NCBI GenBank assembly: GCA_040386335.1 | Contig: JAZKFT010000041.1 | Coordinates: 22,994 to 86,993 of the forward strand | Source of the DNA: JAZKFT01 sp040386335 | GTDB taxonomy: Bacteria > Bacteroidota > Bacteroidia > Chitinophagales > Chitinophagaceae | Direction of reading: 5' to 3' | DNA: 64,000 nucleotides | Shown: one piece after another, positions 8,455-17,026 of the stretch | Numbering within the stretch: the first letter of the stretch is position 1 | How the letters are laid out: each line of letters starts with the position of its first letter | Position numbers and translations under genes: made by a program | Notes under the pieces: generated by a model | What the model was told of the DNA's origin: nothing | What the model saw: the letters and a program-made list of their open reading frames with translations, nothing else | Databases searched by the model: none

Positions 8455-8928
8455 TCAGCTAATTTGATTCAGCAGCCTGGTGTAATCATGTTGAAGATCT
8501 TCGTGCAGGGTACTTAAGGCAGCATGTATTTTTTTTATTTGCTGCTGGTACAAATTGGCTAACGCGTTGCTTTTATGCATTGGGATGCCACTTTCTTTCA
8601 GCTGTTTGCAAAAATAGATCAGCAGTTCGGCCTCAGTTTGCTTCGAGCCGGTGTATTTAATGAATTTATTGGTGATCCTGAGGGTTTTGCGAAGGCTTTT
8701 CTTGGTGAGGTACATATTAGTCTTCGGCAATTCAGCAAAGCCTTCATCAATGGTGGCTTTAATGCTGCTGATATATGCCTGTTCATCTGCTGCCTCGAAC
8801 AGGAGGTAAGTGAGAAGTTCTTTATTTTCCTTTTTGTATTTGGTGAGACGCAGGCAAAGCTCCAGCAACCTGGCGGGCCCCAGTGTTTGGAGTTCTTGCT
8901 TTAATTCACTGATGGTTGCGGTTTTCAT
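8455..8928 (-). CDS. Conserved helical protein of unknown function
   Basis: A 157-residue, almost entirely alpha-helical soluble protein. The N-terminal MKTATISELKQELQTLGPARL resembles the small SAP-like or helix-extended-loop start seen in several Bacteroidota unknowns. It continues with LLELCLRLTKYKKENKELL and a long charged C-terminus with a coiled-coil tendency. No signal peptide or catalytic motif. It is 34 bp upstream (on the minus strand) of the small basic gene, so the two may be co-transcribed. Confidence 0.7.
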   Translation of the reverse strand: MKTATISELKQELQTLGPARLLELCLRLTKYKKENKELLTYLLFEAADEQAYISSIKATIDEGFAELPKTNMYLTKKSLRKTLRITNKFIKYTGSKQTEAELLIYFCKQLKESGIPMHKSNALANLYQQQIKKIHAALSTLHEDLQHDYTRLLNQIS

Positions 8929-8934
8929 TTCAGT

Positions 8935-9062
8935 CGGCAGTTTTTCAGTTGGCAGTTGGCAATGCTATGCTTGTCAGCAATCAGTATAAATTGTTTTTGA
9001 TTGAGCAGGCCGTAAAGAATCCCGGCAATCAACTGCTAATTGCCAACTGAAAAACTGCCAAC
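8935..9062. repeat. Inverted repeat made of GGCAGTT words
   Basis: The left arm (8935-8963) reads CGGCAGTTTTTCAGTTGGCA plus one extra GTTGGCA word. The right arm (9039-9062) is its reverse complement, separated by ~75 nt. Similar word-like intergenic DNA occurs at 1080-1175, 6665-6750, 23590-23650 and 38385-38445, suggesting a genome-wide intergenic repeat family. It lies between two minus-strand genes. Confidence 0.75.
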
Positions 9063-9079
9063 TCGTTACTCCTAATTCT

Positions 9080-9856
9080 TTACTCCTTTCGCCCCGCTTC
9101 TATCATCCGCATCTCCTTAGCGTCCTGCAAAAATTCGGAGGCAAAAATGAAATCGTTGAGTCGCTGGTTTTTGCTGAAAATAATTTCCTTGTTATTTCCC
9201 TCCCATTCTTTAAAACCCTGGTGCATATAAAGGATACTATCGCCAATTTCCATCACGCTGTTCATGTCGTGGGTATTGATGATGGTCGTCATGTTGAACT
9301 CCTTGGTAATGTCGCTGATAAGTTTATCGATCAGCAGCGATGTTTGCGGATCGAGGCCGCTGTTGGGTTCATCGCAGAAAAGATATTTGGGATTGAGTAC
9401 GATAGCCCGGGCAATACCCACCCTTTTTTTCATACCACCACTTATTTCTCCGGGGAACTTTTTATTGACATCTTTTAAGTTTACCCTATCTAAAACTTCA
9501 TTAACCCTTTTTAATTTCTGATCCCTGGTCATTTTTGAAAACATATCGAGGGGGAAAATAATGTTTTGCTCTACGGTCATACTGTCAAACAAAGCCGACC
9601 CCTGGAAAAGCATACCGATTTGTTGGCGGAGTGTTTTCCTTTCTTCCTCGTCCATGCTCGTCATCTCCTTATCATCGTAAAAAATGCTGCCGCTATCGGG
9701 TGTAAAAAGGCCAACCAGGAGTTTTTGCAGTACCGTTTTACCGCTGCCGCTGGCGCCGATAATAAGGTTGCATTTCCCGGTCTGGAATTCGGCTGAAATG
9801 TCGTGTAGCACTGTCTTTTCGCCAAAAGATTTTTTTATATTAACGGCCTTTATCAT
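9080..9856 (-). CDS. MlaF-like ABC transporter ATP-binding protein
   Basis: About 258 residues when started at the ATG at 9856 (MIKAVNIKKSFGEK); a longer frame from 9910 would overlap the permease and adds a non-homologous 18-residue head, so I reject it. It shows Walker A GASGSGKT, a Q-loop at QQIGMLFQGSALF, signature ISGGMKKRVGIARA, Walker B KYLFCDEPNSGLD and switch His in INTHDM. The FQGSALFDSMTV segment and GGMKKR signature are typical of the MlaF/MCE-associated ATPases that drive phospholipid transport between the membranes. The start is 2 nt beyond the stop of the permease gene, so the two are translationally linked. No MlaD/MCE gene is adjacent. Confidence 0.9.
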   Translation of the reverse strand: MIKAVNIKKSFGEKTVLHDISAEFQTGKCNLIIGASGSGKTVLQKLLVGLFTPDSGSIFYDDKEMTSMDEEERKTLRQQIGMLFQGSALFDSMTVEQNIIFPLDMFSKMTRDQKLKRVNEVLDRVNLKDVNKKFPGEISGGMKKRVGIARAIVLNPKYLFCDEPNSGLDPQTSLLIDKLISDITKEFNMTTIINTHDMNSVMEIGDSILYMHQGFKEWEGNNKEIIFSKNQRLNDFIFASEFLQDAKEMRMIEAGRKE

Positions 9857-9858
9857 GA

Positions 9859-10596
9859 TTACAGGAGTATTGCTGCCAGCACATAGTCGGCAAATAAAAT
9901 TAGGATACAACTTACCACCACTGCAGATGTGCTGCTTTTACCGATTTCCAGCGCTCCGCCTTTTACATTGTAGCCGTAATACGAAGCGATACTGGCGATA
10001 ATAAAGGCAAACGTGTAGGATTTAATGAGCGAAAACGCTAGGTTAAATCCGGAGAAACCTTCCCTCAGTCCGCGGTCAAATGTTTCGGTAGGTATAATGC
10101 CACTTAACATACCTGCAGTGCGGCCGCCCCAGATAGCCAGTAGCATAGAGATGATCACAAGAAAAGGAATTACGATGATCGCACTGAGGATCTTAGGTGC
10201 AATTAGGTATGCTTTTGTATTGATGCCCATAATTTCAAATGCGTCTATCTGTTCACTGATACGCATATTACCAAGCTCCGAAGCAATTTTACTGCCACTT
10301 ACCCCGGCGAGTACCAGGCAGGTAACAGTAGGGGAGAGCTCCAGCATTACACTATCGCGTACCACCTGGGCAATAGCTGTTAAGGGCACCAGCGGACTCA
10401 CTAGCTGGTAGGCAGACTGGACCGTAGTAACAGCACCTAAAAACACCGATATAATGATTACGATAGGCAGGGAACCAACACCAATGTCCACACATTGCTG
10501 CATTAATTCTTTCCAATACATCCTGGCATTCTCCGGTCTGGTGAACATGCCTTTCAAGGTGAGTATGTATTTACCAAAGTGTGTAAAAAAATCCAT
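9859..10596 (-). CDS. MlaE-like ABC transporter permease
   Basis: A 245-residue integral membrane protein of the MlaE permease family. Features: the N-terminal amphipathic region, IGVGSLPIVIIISVFLGAVTTVQ, the conserved ELSPTVTCLVLAGVSGSKIASELG block, MRISEQIDAFEIMGIN, PKILSAIIVIPFLVIIS, and the FSLIKSYTFAFIIASIASYYGY end. MlaE works with MlaF to move phospholipids or other lipids for outer-membrane lipid asymmetry. It is the first gene of the two-gene unit, with the ATPase 2 nt downstream. The usual periplasmic MCE partner is not in the window and is presumably encoded elsewhere. Confidence 0.92.
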   Translation of the reverse strand: MDFFTHFGKYILTLKGMFTRPENARMYWKELMQQCVDIGVGSLPIVIIISVFLGAVTTVQSAYQLVSPLVPLTAIAQVVRDSVMLELSPTVTCLVLAGVSGSKIASELGNMRISEQIDAFEIMGINTKAYLIAPKILSAIIVIPFLVIISMLLAIWGGRTAGMLSGIIPTETFDRGLREGFSGFNLAFSLIKSYTFAFIIASIASYYGYNVKGGALEIGKSSTSAVVVSCILILFADYVLAAILL

Positions 10597-10920
10597 TGCT
10601 TTCTAAAAAACGATTTAATTGACAACTACTGCAGCTAAAATCCTGCTCCAATTCCCCGAACCCGTTTCAACCTTCGAAAATAGCTGATAAGTTGCTTCCA
10701 AAAAATTGAATCTGCGGGCCTGGTGATCTAATCGGCTCAAAAAGTTGCCGTTACGTAGAATTTTAGGGATGAACGCCATGAAAAGTACCAGGTTTTCTCG
10801 TCGCTTTCGCCCATTGATTCTTCCCTGCCAGGGTGGATTATTTTGCAAATGCACTAATTAGTTGAAAAAAACACCGCAAAGTTTCTTTTGTTTAATGCCA
10901 TTTATTATTTTACTGGTTAG
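10597..10920. other. 324-bp divergent intergenic region
   Basis: This separates the mlaE-like gene (minus) from the HTH regulator (plus). A 79-codon minus-strand frame (10615-10854) has no family look, signal peptide or start support, and I do not call it. Promoters for both flanking genes should lie here, but I see no clean TTTG-N19-TAnnTTTG match. Confidence 0.5.
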
Positions 10921-11913
10921 ATGGATGCAAACGAACTTCAACAGAAATTCTTCACACACCTAAAGGGTACTTTGAAGCCCCACTTATCTATGGCAGACGA
11001 GCTGTGTGAATTGCTTGACATTAGTGCTGATAGTGCTTACCGGCGCATACGGGGCGAAAAGCCGCTCACCTTGTACGAATTGAAGGTGATTTGTGAAAAA
11101 TACAAACTTTCTCTGGACCAGATATTGCAGCTACAGAATGAATCGGTAATGTTCGATGCTCCTGGTATTAATCATGCAGCCCTGCCATTTATGATTTACA
11201 TGCGGCAAACGTTGCAGCAGTTAAAGTATTTCAATACTTTTTCTGAAAAGCATATGATGTACCTGAATAAGGACATGGCTTTCTTTCATAATTATTACTA
11301 TCCTGAAATTGCGGCTTTTAAGAGTTTCTTCTGGACAAAAACTATTTATAACGATCCTGAATATGCCAATAAAAATTTCTCCCTTGCAGCCTATCCGTTT
11401 GAGGAATGTTTTAAGCTTGGGCAGCAGATGATCAGGGAGTACAATACCATTCCGTCTACGGAACTCTGGAACATAGAGAGTATCGATAGCACCATCATCC
11501 AGATAAAATATTACAAGGAATCAGGCATGTTCGCAAGTAAGGAAGATATGGAAGCAGTACTGGAATCATTTATTAAAACCCTTAACCACCTGCAGTTGCA
11601 ACTGGAGAAGGGAGTAAAATTTATGCCCGGCGAAACCGATGTTTCATATAAAGCCTCCTTCACTTTTTACGTCAATGAAGTGGTGCTCGGCAACAATACT
11701 ATTTTGCTCGAATTGAATAACGACCGACTTGCCTATATCACTTATAGCGTTATGCAATACATCATTTCAAAAGACCAGCGGTTTTATAACAATGTGTACA
11801 ACAACTTTACGACACTGCTTAGCAGGTCTAACCTCATCAGCGGTGCCGGCGAACGTGACCGCAACAGGTTTTTTAATGCCATGAGAGAAAAAGCGGAAGC
11901 TTTGAGGAAATGA
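10921..11913 (+). CDS. HTH-type transcriptional regulator with long C-terminal domain
   Basis: A 330-residue cytoplasmic protein. Residues ~20-65 form a Cro/BetR-like helix-turn-helix (MADELCELLDISADSAYRRI, then LTLYELKVICEKYKLSLDQI). The remaining ~260 residues are helical and tyrosine/phenylalanine-rich (KHMMYLNKDMAFFHNYYYPE, FFWTKTIYNDPEYANKNF) without a recognisable ligand domain. This architecture is common in Bacteroidota as orphan regulators of unknown signal. The gene is divergent from mlaEF and followed by a terminator, so it is probably monocistronic. Confidence 0.8.
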   Translation: MDANELQQKFFTHLKGTLKPHLSMADELCELLDISADSAYRRIRGEKPLTLYELKVICEKYKLSLDQILQLQNESVMFDAPGINHAALPFMIYMRQTLQQLKYFNTFSEKHMMYLNKDMAFFHNYYYPEIAAFKSFFWTKTIYNDPEYANKNFSLAAYPFEECFKLGQQMIREYNTIPSTELWNIESIDSTIIQIKYYKESGMFASKEDMEAVLESFIKTLNHLQLQLEKGVKFMPGETDVSYKASFTFYVNEVVLGNNTILLELNNDRLAYITYSVMQYIISKDQRFYNNVYNNFTTLLSRSNLISGAGERDRNRFFNAMREKAEALRK

Positions 11914-11937
11914 AAAACCCCCTCACCGGGGATTTTT
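11914..11937 (+). terminator. Probable intrinsic terminator after HTH regulator
   Basis: A CCCC/GGGG stem with flanking A/T pairs follows immediately after the stop and runs into a TTTTT tract. The stem is short with one mismatch. Confidence 0.55.
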
Positions 11938-12024
11938 CGGATTGAAAAGTGGGGGAAAGAACCAGTGAAGCAGGTAATAGAAAATTCAACAGTCAATTAA
12001 CCGCTATGTTGTTTGTTGCCTGTT

Positions 12025-13098
12025 TTATAAAGTGATTTTCCTGATGCGGTTATTGTCAGAATCCGCCACATATAAGTTGCCATTTGCATCTGCTGCAATG
12101 CCCATAGGCGAATTAAATTTAGCCGCTGCACCAACACCATCACTATATCCGTAAAGACTCCCGGCAATGGTGGTAACGACGCCTGCGGGTGTTATTTTTC
12201 TGATACAATGGTTTGTTGGGGAGACGATACCCAGGAGAAGATTGTCTGTTACATAAAGATTGCTGTTAGCATCGATAGCAATGCCATAAACAGCTTCAAA
12301 TTTTGCTGATTGGCGGGTCCCATCTACATGACCATATGTGCTGCCGGCAAAAGTAGTTACTTCCCCCAACGGCGAAATTTTCCTGACGCGGCTGTTGAAC
12401 CAATCTGCTACAAAGAGATTTCCATCCGGAGCTATTACGATACCAGTTATTTCTGTAAACCTAGCATTGGATCCTGTTCCATCGGAAAAGCCTCTTGTAC
12501 TTCCAGCCAAAGTTGTTACTATACCGGCGGGTGTAATTTTAATGACCCTGCTGTCGCTGGCTACAAAAATATTTTCATTGTTATCTACCGCGATGCCCCC
12601 TAGTCCGGGAAATTTAACAGGCATCCCTGAGCTATCTCTTATAGTACTTACATCACCGGATACCGTAATTTTTCTGATATATTGATTATTAACATCTGTT
12701 ACATAAAAATTTCCATTTCCATCTACAGCAATCGACTGCGGATGATCAAATTTTGCCATTGAACCGTTTCCCTCCGAAAAACCAGGTGAACTTCCGGCAA
12801 GATTCCCTACCTGGCCCGCAGGTGTTATTTTCCTGATGCAGTTGTTAGAATAATCGACTGCATAAATATTACCGGTTTTATCTATTACAATGCCATTCGG
12901 ATTAGAAAACTTTGTTGCTGTTCCGGTACCATTTGCAAAACCTGCAGTGCTGCCTGCCAATGTACTTACAACAGCTGTAGATGAGTAGGTAAGTTCCGGT
13001 AGGGGAGGTATTTTCTCAGTCTGCTTTCTGCATGATACTGAGAACATTACAATCGACAGAACGGCAAAATGGCACAGGGGTTTTGGAGACGGATTCAT
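12025..13098 (-). CDS. NHL-repeat lipoprotein
   Basis: A 357-residue predicted lipoprotein: the signal peptide ends in the lipobox VSC (Cys at residue 23). The rest is a beta-propeller of about six NHL repeats, each with the GIAxDxxGNLYVAD-NxxIRKITPAG pattern and an AGS-GF-DG-G loop between blades (for example VVTTLAGSTRGFSDG). NHL propellers are protein- or ligand-binding scaffolds. Proteins of this form are frequent in the Bacteroidota envelope, but their ligands are mostly unknown. It is the first of a run of minus-strand envelope genes, 39 bp downstream of the first of three small paralogues. Confidence 0.88.
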   Translation of the reverse strand: MNPSPKPLCHFAVLSIVMFSVSCRKQTEKIPPLPELTYSSTAVVSTLAGSTAGFANGTGTATKFSNPNGIVIDKTGNIYAVDYSNNCIRKITPAGQVGNLAGSSPGFSEGNGSMAKFDHPQSIAVDGNGNFYVTDVNNQYIRKITVSGDVSTIRDSSGMPVKFPGLGGIAVDNNENIFVASDSRVIKITPAGIVTTLAGSTRGFSDGTGSNARFTEITGIVIAPDGNLFVADWFNSRVRKISPLGEVTTFAGSTYGHVDGTRQSAKFEAVYGIAIDANSNLYVTDNLLLGIVSPTNHCIRKITPAGVVTTIAGSLYGYSDGVGAAAKFNSPMGIAADANGNLYVADSDNNRIRKITL

Positions 13099-13137
13099 AA
13101 CTGTTAGTTTAATAAGCGAATAAATATTTGTAGCGCT

Positions 13138-13551
13138 CTAAAGTGAAATTGTATAAGCAATTACCGGGTAGCTAACATAGGAGTAAGCCTTGTTGCCAAG
13201 AGAAACACGACTCTCTTTTAATGACCATTTAGCTTTTCTTTTATTACTTCCCGCCGAAATGAAAAATGGAATGGAGGCAACAGTAGAAATGCCCCCGACC
13301 GTTAAAAGACTAATCCAAACTGCGCCATCACCCTTGTAACTACCCCCGGCAATTACTCCGGCACTCGTTCCAGTCATTACTATTCCGGCGCCAAGCAAAA
13401 CCCAGCCAATGGTTCTGTTTTGTCTTGCTTTCTTTATAAGCATTTCATACCTGGTTTTGGTTTCTGTCTTTATTGTGCTGTCAATTGTTTGGGCTGAGAT
13501 CATTTGTGATAACAATAAAATGCCCGCAAGAAAAAAGAATGTTCGTTTCAT
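13138..13551 (-). CDS. Small exported membrane protein, paralogue 1 of 3
   Basis: A 137-residue protein with signal peptide (MKRTFFFLAGILLLSQMISAQ). It is followed by a KARQNRTIGWVLLGAGIVM hydrophobic segment, a second hydrophobic segment (ISLLTVGGISTVASIPFFIS), then a basic N-K-R-KA patch and a C-terminus ending YPVIAYTISL. The arrangement matches the genes at 13751-14206 and 14314-14787. It probably presents two transmembrane helices with a short C-terminal beta segment. No named family is recognised. Divergence among the three copies is high enough to suggest old duplications. Confidence 0.75.
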   Translation of the reverse strand: MKRTFFFLAGILLLSQMISAQTIDSTIKTETKTRYEMLIKKARQNRTIGWVLLGAGIVMTGTSAGVIAGGSYKGDGAVWISLLTVGGISTVASIPFFISAGSNKRKAKWSLKESRVSLGNKAYSYVSYPVIAYTISL

Positions 13552-13750
13552 TTAGTTACGAATTGATGATGAATATTTTGGAAAAAACTGTTTAGTAGCA
13601 TGACATGTGGATCAGGATTGTAAATGCAATTGCAACCCTTGAGAATCATGTAAACCTGTAATGCCCGGCTTTCCTTTCACCGTAATCTGTTTATGGATTT
13701 TCGGGTTACTCCATTGGCCTGAATGTTTTTTGGCGTTACCAATGGCAGTG

Positions 13751-14206
13751 CTAAAAAGATACAGTTATTGCAACTGCCGGATAGCTGGCTTTGTATAAAA
13801 CTTTATTTCCAATTGAAAGCTTATCCTGTTTTAGCATCAACCTTGCTTTTCTTTTATTTATCCCTCCTCCAATAAAACAAGGGATACTGCCTAACATCGA
13901 TACGAGGCCACAGGTAGCAAGAAAACTACCTTCGCTATTACTACTGCTGGCGGACGAAGAGGAGCCCGAACCACTTAATAAACCACCGCCGGAGAAATTT
14001 GAAAGGCTTTGCGATGCGCCGAGAATAGTCATTCCCAGCCCCGCACCCAACATAACCCAACCAGCCAGCCTGTTGTTCTTTGCCTTCTTCAAATACATTT
14101 TGTGTTTTTCTTGTTGCGTATTGAGGGCAGAGGTGTCAAGCATTTGAGCCGGAAGAATGTAGGTAGTAGCGAAAACAAATGCTAATATGAATAATGCCTG
14201 TTTCAT
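13751..14206 (-). CDS. Small exported membrane protein, paralogue 2 of 3
   Basis: A 151-residue protein with signal peptide (MKQALFILAFVFATTYILPAQ), KKAKNNRLAGWVMLGAGLGM and a Gly/Ser-rich low-complexity linker (roughly residues 70-95). Next come LATCGLVSMLGSIPCFIGGG, the N-K-R-KA patch, and the C-terminal YPAVAITVSF. Shared order and motifs with the neighbouring paralogues make homology clear. The linker is the main expansion relative to paralogue 1. The function is unknown. A direct-repeat copy (13681-13717) of the 16.77-kb element lies just 3' of this gene. Confidence 0.75.
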   Translation of the reverse strand: MKQALFILAFVFATTYILPAQMLDTSALNTQQEKHKMYLKKAKNNRLAGWVMLGAGLGMTILGASQSLSNFSGGGLLSGSGSSSSASSSNSEGSFLATCGLVSMLGSIPCFIGGGINKRKARLMLKQDKLSIGNKVLYKASYPAVAITVSF

Positions 14207-14313
14207 GATGTTTGGTTTTGATTGTTAGTTAATAAGTGGCCTTTTTTTTCGGCAAATGGTTGTCCAAATGTCTTTTCTGGTGCCGCCTGTCGTTTTAATT
14301 CATGAGAAGAGAG

Positions 14314-14787
14314 TTATAAGCTAATTCTGATGGCAACTGCCGGGTATTGGAATTTTGAAATCGTTGCCCATCTTATCATTGAGCCATTTTCGATTTTTAA
14401 ACCAGCGCTTATGGGTATTCGTTTTTTGTTGTGCCGCGAAGCCACAAACAGGGGAATGCTACCGAGCATCGAAGCCAGTCCTGTAAAAAAAAGAACTGGT
14501 CCTACGGCCGATATTTTATGTTCAACCTGTGTTACGTTTGGATCAAAGACGCCCACCACATTATTAAACATGACGGCAGTCTCCTGGGTAACATCTTTAA
14601 CAAAAAGGTAAAAACCAGCAATTGCGAGTAATCCTCCGCCACTTAGCAATACCAATGCTGCCTTTTTCTGGTGTTGACTTTTTATCAGATAGTCAGGCGC
14701 CATTACCTGTGTATTTTTCACAACCTCCCGGGCAAATGAAAATGTAGTGGTTGCAAGCAGGAGTAAGAACAAGCTGATCTTTTTCAT
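14314..14787 (-). CDS. Small exported membrane protein, paralogue 3 of 3
   Basis: The start is taken at the ATG at 14787, which begins a proper signal peptide (MKKISLFLLLLATTTFSFA); an upstream in-frame start at 14841 would add 18 residues ahead of it. The 157-residue product has the same plan as the two genes downstream: a KKAALVLLSGGGLLAIAGF helix, a spacer, a VLFFTGLASMLGSIPLFVAS helix, an N-K-K basic patch, and a C-terminus YPAVAIRISL. A -7-like box (TATGTTTG on the minus strand, 14824-14831) lies ~37 nt before the start. Function unknown. Confidence 0.74.
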   Translation of the reverse strand: MKKISLFLLLLATTTFSFAREVVKNTQVMAPDYLIKSQHQKKAALVLLSGGGLLAIAGFYLFVKDVTQETAVMFNNVVGVFDPNVTQVEHKISAVGPVLFFTGLASMLGSIPLFVASRHNKKRIPISAGLKIENGSMIRWATISKFQYPAVAIRISL

Positions 14788-14804
14788 CACATAATTTTTT
14801 TTGT

Positions 14805-15020
14805 GGGTTAATTGATTGCCATACAAACATAGATTGACCAAAAGGCGTTTTATAATCCGTATTTTCTCTTGTCAGTAGCCTTTAGGCATTAACCCATAAT
14901 GAATTGCATGAACGGAACGAAATCAAATTGGTTTTTGCATAAAGCTCCTTTTGAAGAGAGGGTATTGCGGATTTTTACTACAATAAATTTTCGGAAAAGT
15001 GGAATTCAGTAAAATGAGAC
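14805..15020. repeat. Diverged duplicate of the 16.8-17.0 kb upstream region
   Basis: Two blocks here (14805-14847 and ~14955-15017) match blocks at 16807-16850 and ~16960-17027 in the same order and orientation. Shared words include GGGTTAATTGATT, ACAAACATAGATT and GGATTTTTACTA. Both copies lie immediately upstream of minus-strand envelope genes, so a promoter-containing segment was duplicated together with the genes or between them. Otherwise this stretch is gene-free. Confidence 0.7.
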
Positions 15021-15116
15021 CGGAATTATGGAATCACTGAATGGTTTATTGCGAACTGACTATGCGGATTCCATAAAGTATTCTATGCTCCAATCCTTAC
15101 TATTAGAGCTGCTATC

Positions 15117-16085
15117 TCATTTTGTATGCACAAAAGAATTCATATCAGCACTTCTAAACTCATAGGTAATATGCGGAATTTTAATACAGCCTTTTGAGGG
15201 TGGGGCAAACTCAAAACCGTCAACCGCTGTGTCGGTGTACAAGGCATGCCTGCTATTTTCCAGGCGCAGGTCAATGACACCAAGGTTTTTAAAGTAAGAA
15301 TGACTCTCTTCCATATCCGCCGGCCAGTGATACCTGGTAGAAGAATGTATTCTAATTACAACAAGAATATCTACGGAGAATATTCTCGTTCCCCCCGGAA
15401 TTAATTCTGTTAGTTGTATTTCAAAATTATTAGAAAACATGCCTGCTATGCAGTCTGTGCCCACTGGTGAATGTTTATCCAAAAATCTAAAAACAGTCCT
15501 GGCATTTCCATTCCGAATGCCATCGGAATAAGTTAAACTAACAATAAGATCGCCAGTCGCTTCGAAACCTCCCTTTACCGGACCGGTTTTCTTTGTAAGA
15601 AAAATTTCGCGCAAATTATCCGATGGGATCAGGATTTTTGGCTTGACAAGTAAAAAGCAGTTATTGTCAAGCCCACCAGGCAGTGTAAAAGCATGTGTAA
15701 TCCTGCCGCTTGTACCAATGAAGTAGCCGGGTTTGGGTGTCGGCCCGTCAGTCGTAGCCCGTCTTTCTTCACCACTGGTTGGGTAAAATATATTATGATC
15801 CCAGCCAATTGGAGCGCATTGTCCTGCGGCTACCCCTAACCCGATTTCACCAGTCTCTGTTTTTACTTCTGATACACTTCCAAAATAGCTTGAGCTGGGG
15901 GAGCCTTCTTCTAAAGCCCGTTGATTTTGGGATTCAAAATCGGAAGTGTATGGCGGCCTGCGTGTAAATTGAAAAATTATTCGACCTGGATGTAATGACC
16001 CGGAATAAAGTTGCACTGTATTCCTTTCTTGATTTTGATGCATGTAATATGTTTTGTACCCGCATGAGTAATTTTTATTTCTCAT
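15117..16085 (-). CDS. Unknown protein translationally coupled to a beta-barrel gene
   Basis: A 322-residue protein. The ATG at 16085 overlaps the TGA of the upstream beta-barrel gene (ATGA, 4 nt), implying translational coupling. There is no standard signal peptide. The sequence is beta-rich (TVQLYSGSLHPGRIIFQF, TGDLIVSLTYSDG, FEIQLTELIPGGTRIFSVDILVVIRI) with Cys residues and many aromatic residues, suggesting a globular beta-sandwich. I do not recognise a domain. Without an export signal it may be cytoplasmic, or the true start may differ. The coupling suggests it acts with the outer-membrane protein. Confidence 0.65.
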   Translation of the reverse strand: MRNKNYSCGYKTYYMHQNQERNTVQLYSGSLHPGRIIFQFTRRPPYTSDFESQNQRALEEGSPSSSYFGSVSEVKTETGEIGLGVAAGQCAPIGWDHNIFYPTSGEERRATTDGPTPKPGYFIGTSGRITHAFTLPGGLDNNCFLLVKPKILIPSDNLREIFLTKKTGPVKGGFEATGDLIVSLTYSDGIRNGNARTVFRFLDKHSPVGTDCIAGMFSNNFEIQLTELIPGGTRIFSVDILVVIRIHSSTRYHWPADMEESHSYFKNLGVIDLRLENSRHALYTDTAVDGFEFAPPSKGCIKIPHITYEFRSADMNSFVHTK

Positions 16086-16720
16086 TTCAGTAAGAACCCG
16101 AGCTTAATGCCGAAATAGCTACTCTTCATGGTTATGTCATCGGATCCGCCAGGGATAAGATTTCTCAGACCTAAATTGTAATTAAGTGCCAGCATTAAAC
16201 CTCCGTGAAAGCGATAGCCCGAGATCACATTCATTCCGATATCCATCGCTCTCACATCGTCATCATCATTATTGCCTATTTCTATAGTTTCGGTGTCCGA
16301 GTCATCGCCAATGCTATGTTTACTTTTTCCCTGCAAGGCAATAGCAATGGACGGGCCTGCTCCAATAAAAAAGTTACCTCCGGCGCCAGCCGTATTGTAA
16401 ATGAAATTTAATGGTAATTCAATACAGTTCAGGTTTGCCGTAGTTTTCTCAGTAATACCACCATAACTGTCTTCATTTTTTGCACCTTTTTGTAAAAAAT
16501 TAAGTGCAGGCTCGAAGCTGAAATGCTTGCCTACGGGAATGTTTACCAGGATGCCAAAAGTTAAACCAGGTTTTAAATCGAGACTTTCAGATTCGTTAGC
16601 ATCCTTGGTATGAAGGTTGGACATAACTGCCCCTGCCGTAAATCCAAATCTTGGGGTTTGGGCATTGCTGGTAAAATGAGCAGCAACAATTGCGGACGAA
16701 ATTAAAAACAGCTTTTTCAT
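16082..16720 (-). CDS. Outer-membrane beta-barrel protein (PorT-like family)
   Basis: About 212 residues from the ATG at 16720, which opens the signal peptide MKKLFLISSAIVAAHFTSNAQ; an in-frame ATG at 16750 would add 10 residues before it. The mature part starts TPRFGFTAGAVMSNL and shows the alternating strand pattern of the outer-membrane beta-barrel family common in Bacteroidota (SFEPALNFLQKGAK, LNCIELPLNFIYN, NFFIGAGPSIAIAL, YRFHGGLMLALNYNLGL, and the closing SSYFGIKLGFLLK strand). A D-rich loop (NNDDDDVRAMD) is notable. Role unknown beyond outer-membrane location. It is the first gene of a two-gene coupled unit. Confidence 0.85.
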   Translation of the reverse strand: MKKLFLISSAIVAAHFTSNAQTPRFGFTAGAVMSNLHTKDANESESLDLKPGLTFGILVNIPVGKHFSFEPALNFLQKGAKNEDSYGGITEKTTANLNCIELPLNFIYNTAGAGGNFFIGAGPSIAIALQGKSKHSIGDDSDTETIEIGNNDDDDVRAMDIGMNVISGYRFHGGLMLALNYNLGLRNLIPGGSDDITMKSSYFGIKLGFLLK

Positions 16721-16770
16721 GGTTTTTGATTTTAAGGGTTTCCTACTCATATCGCTTTTCGGGTTGGCGC

Positions 16771-16808
16771 CGTACTCTGTTCGTGGATTTTCCGGTTACT
16801 CCAATTGG
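16771..16808. repeat. Direct repeat shared with 13681-13717
   Basis: About 37 nt are nearly identical to 13681-13717; both begin CGTA-TCTGTT and contain TGGATTTTC-GGTTACTCCA. Both copies lie between minus-strand envelope genes of the paralogue cluster. Confidence 0.8.
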
Positions 16809-17026
16809 GTTAATTGATTTGCCACACAAACATAGATTTGCGAAAAGCCCTTTCGAAATGGGTAAATAATGCAGCAGGCGCTGGTTCGGCAACTACCCGT
16901 AATACTTCGATGTAAGGAGCGAAATGTGAAAGGATTTACAATTAAAATGTCGTGAACCAGGAAGGGTTTTACGGATTTTTACTAAAACAAATTTTTGGAA
17001 TACGGGATTTCGATAGAATTACATAA

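Noticed and set aside
9857..9910. N-terminal extension of the MlaF-like protein to 9910
   Set aside because: It overlaps the end of the permease gene and has no homology to the ATPase family; the ATG at 9856 gives the normal N-terminus 2 nt after the permease stop.
10615..10854. 79-codon minus-strand frame between mlaE-like and the HTH regulator
   Set aside because: Random-looking composition and no domain, signal peptide or initiation context.
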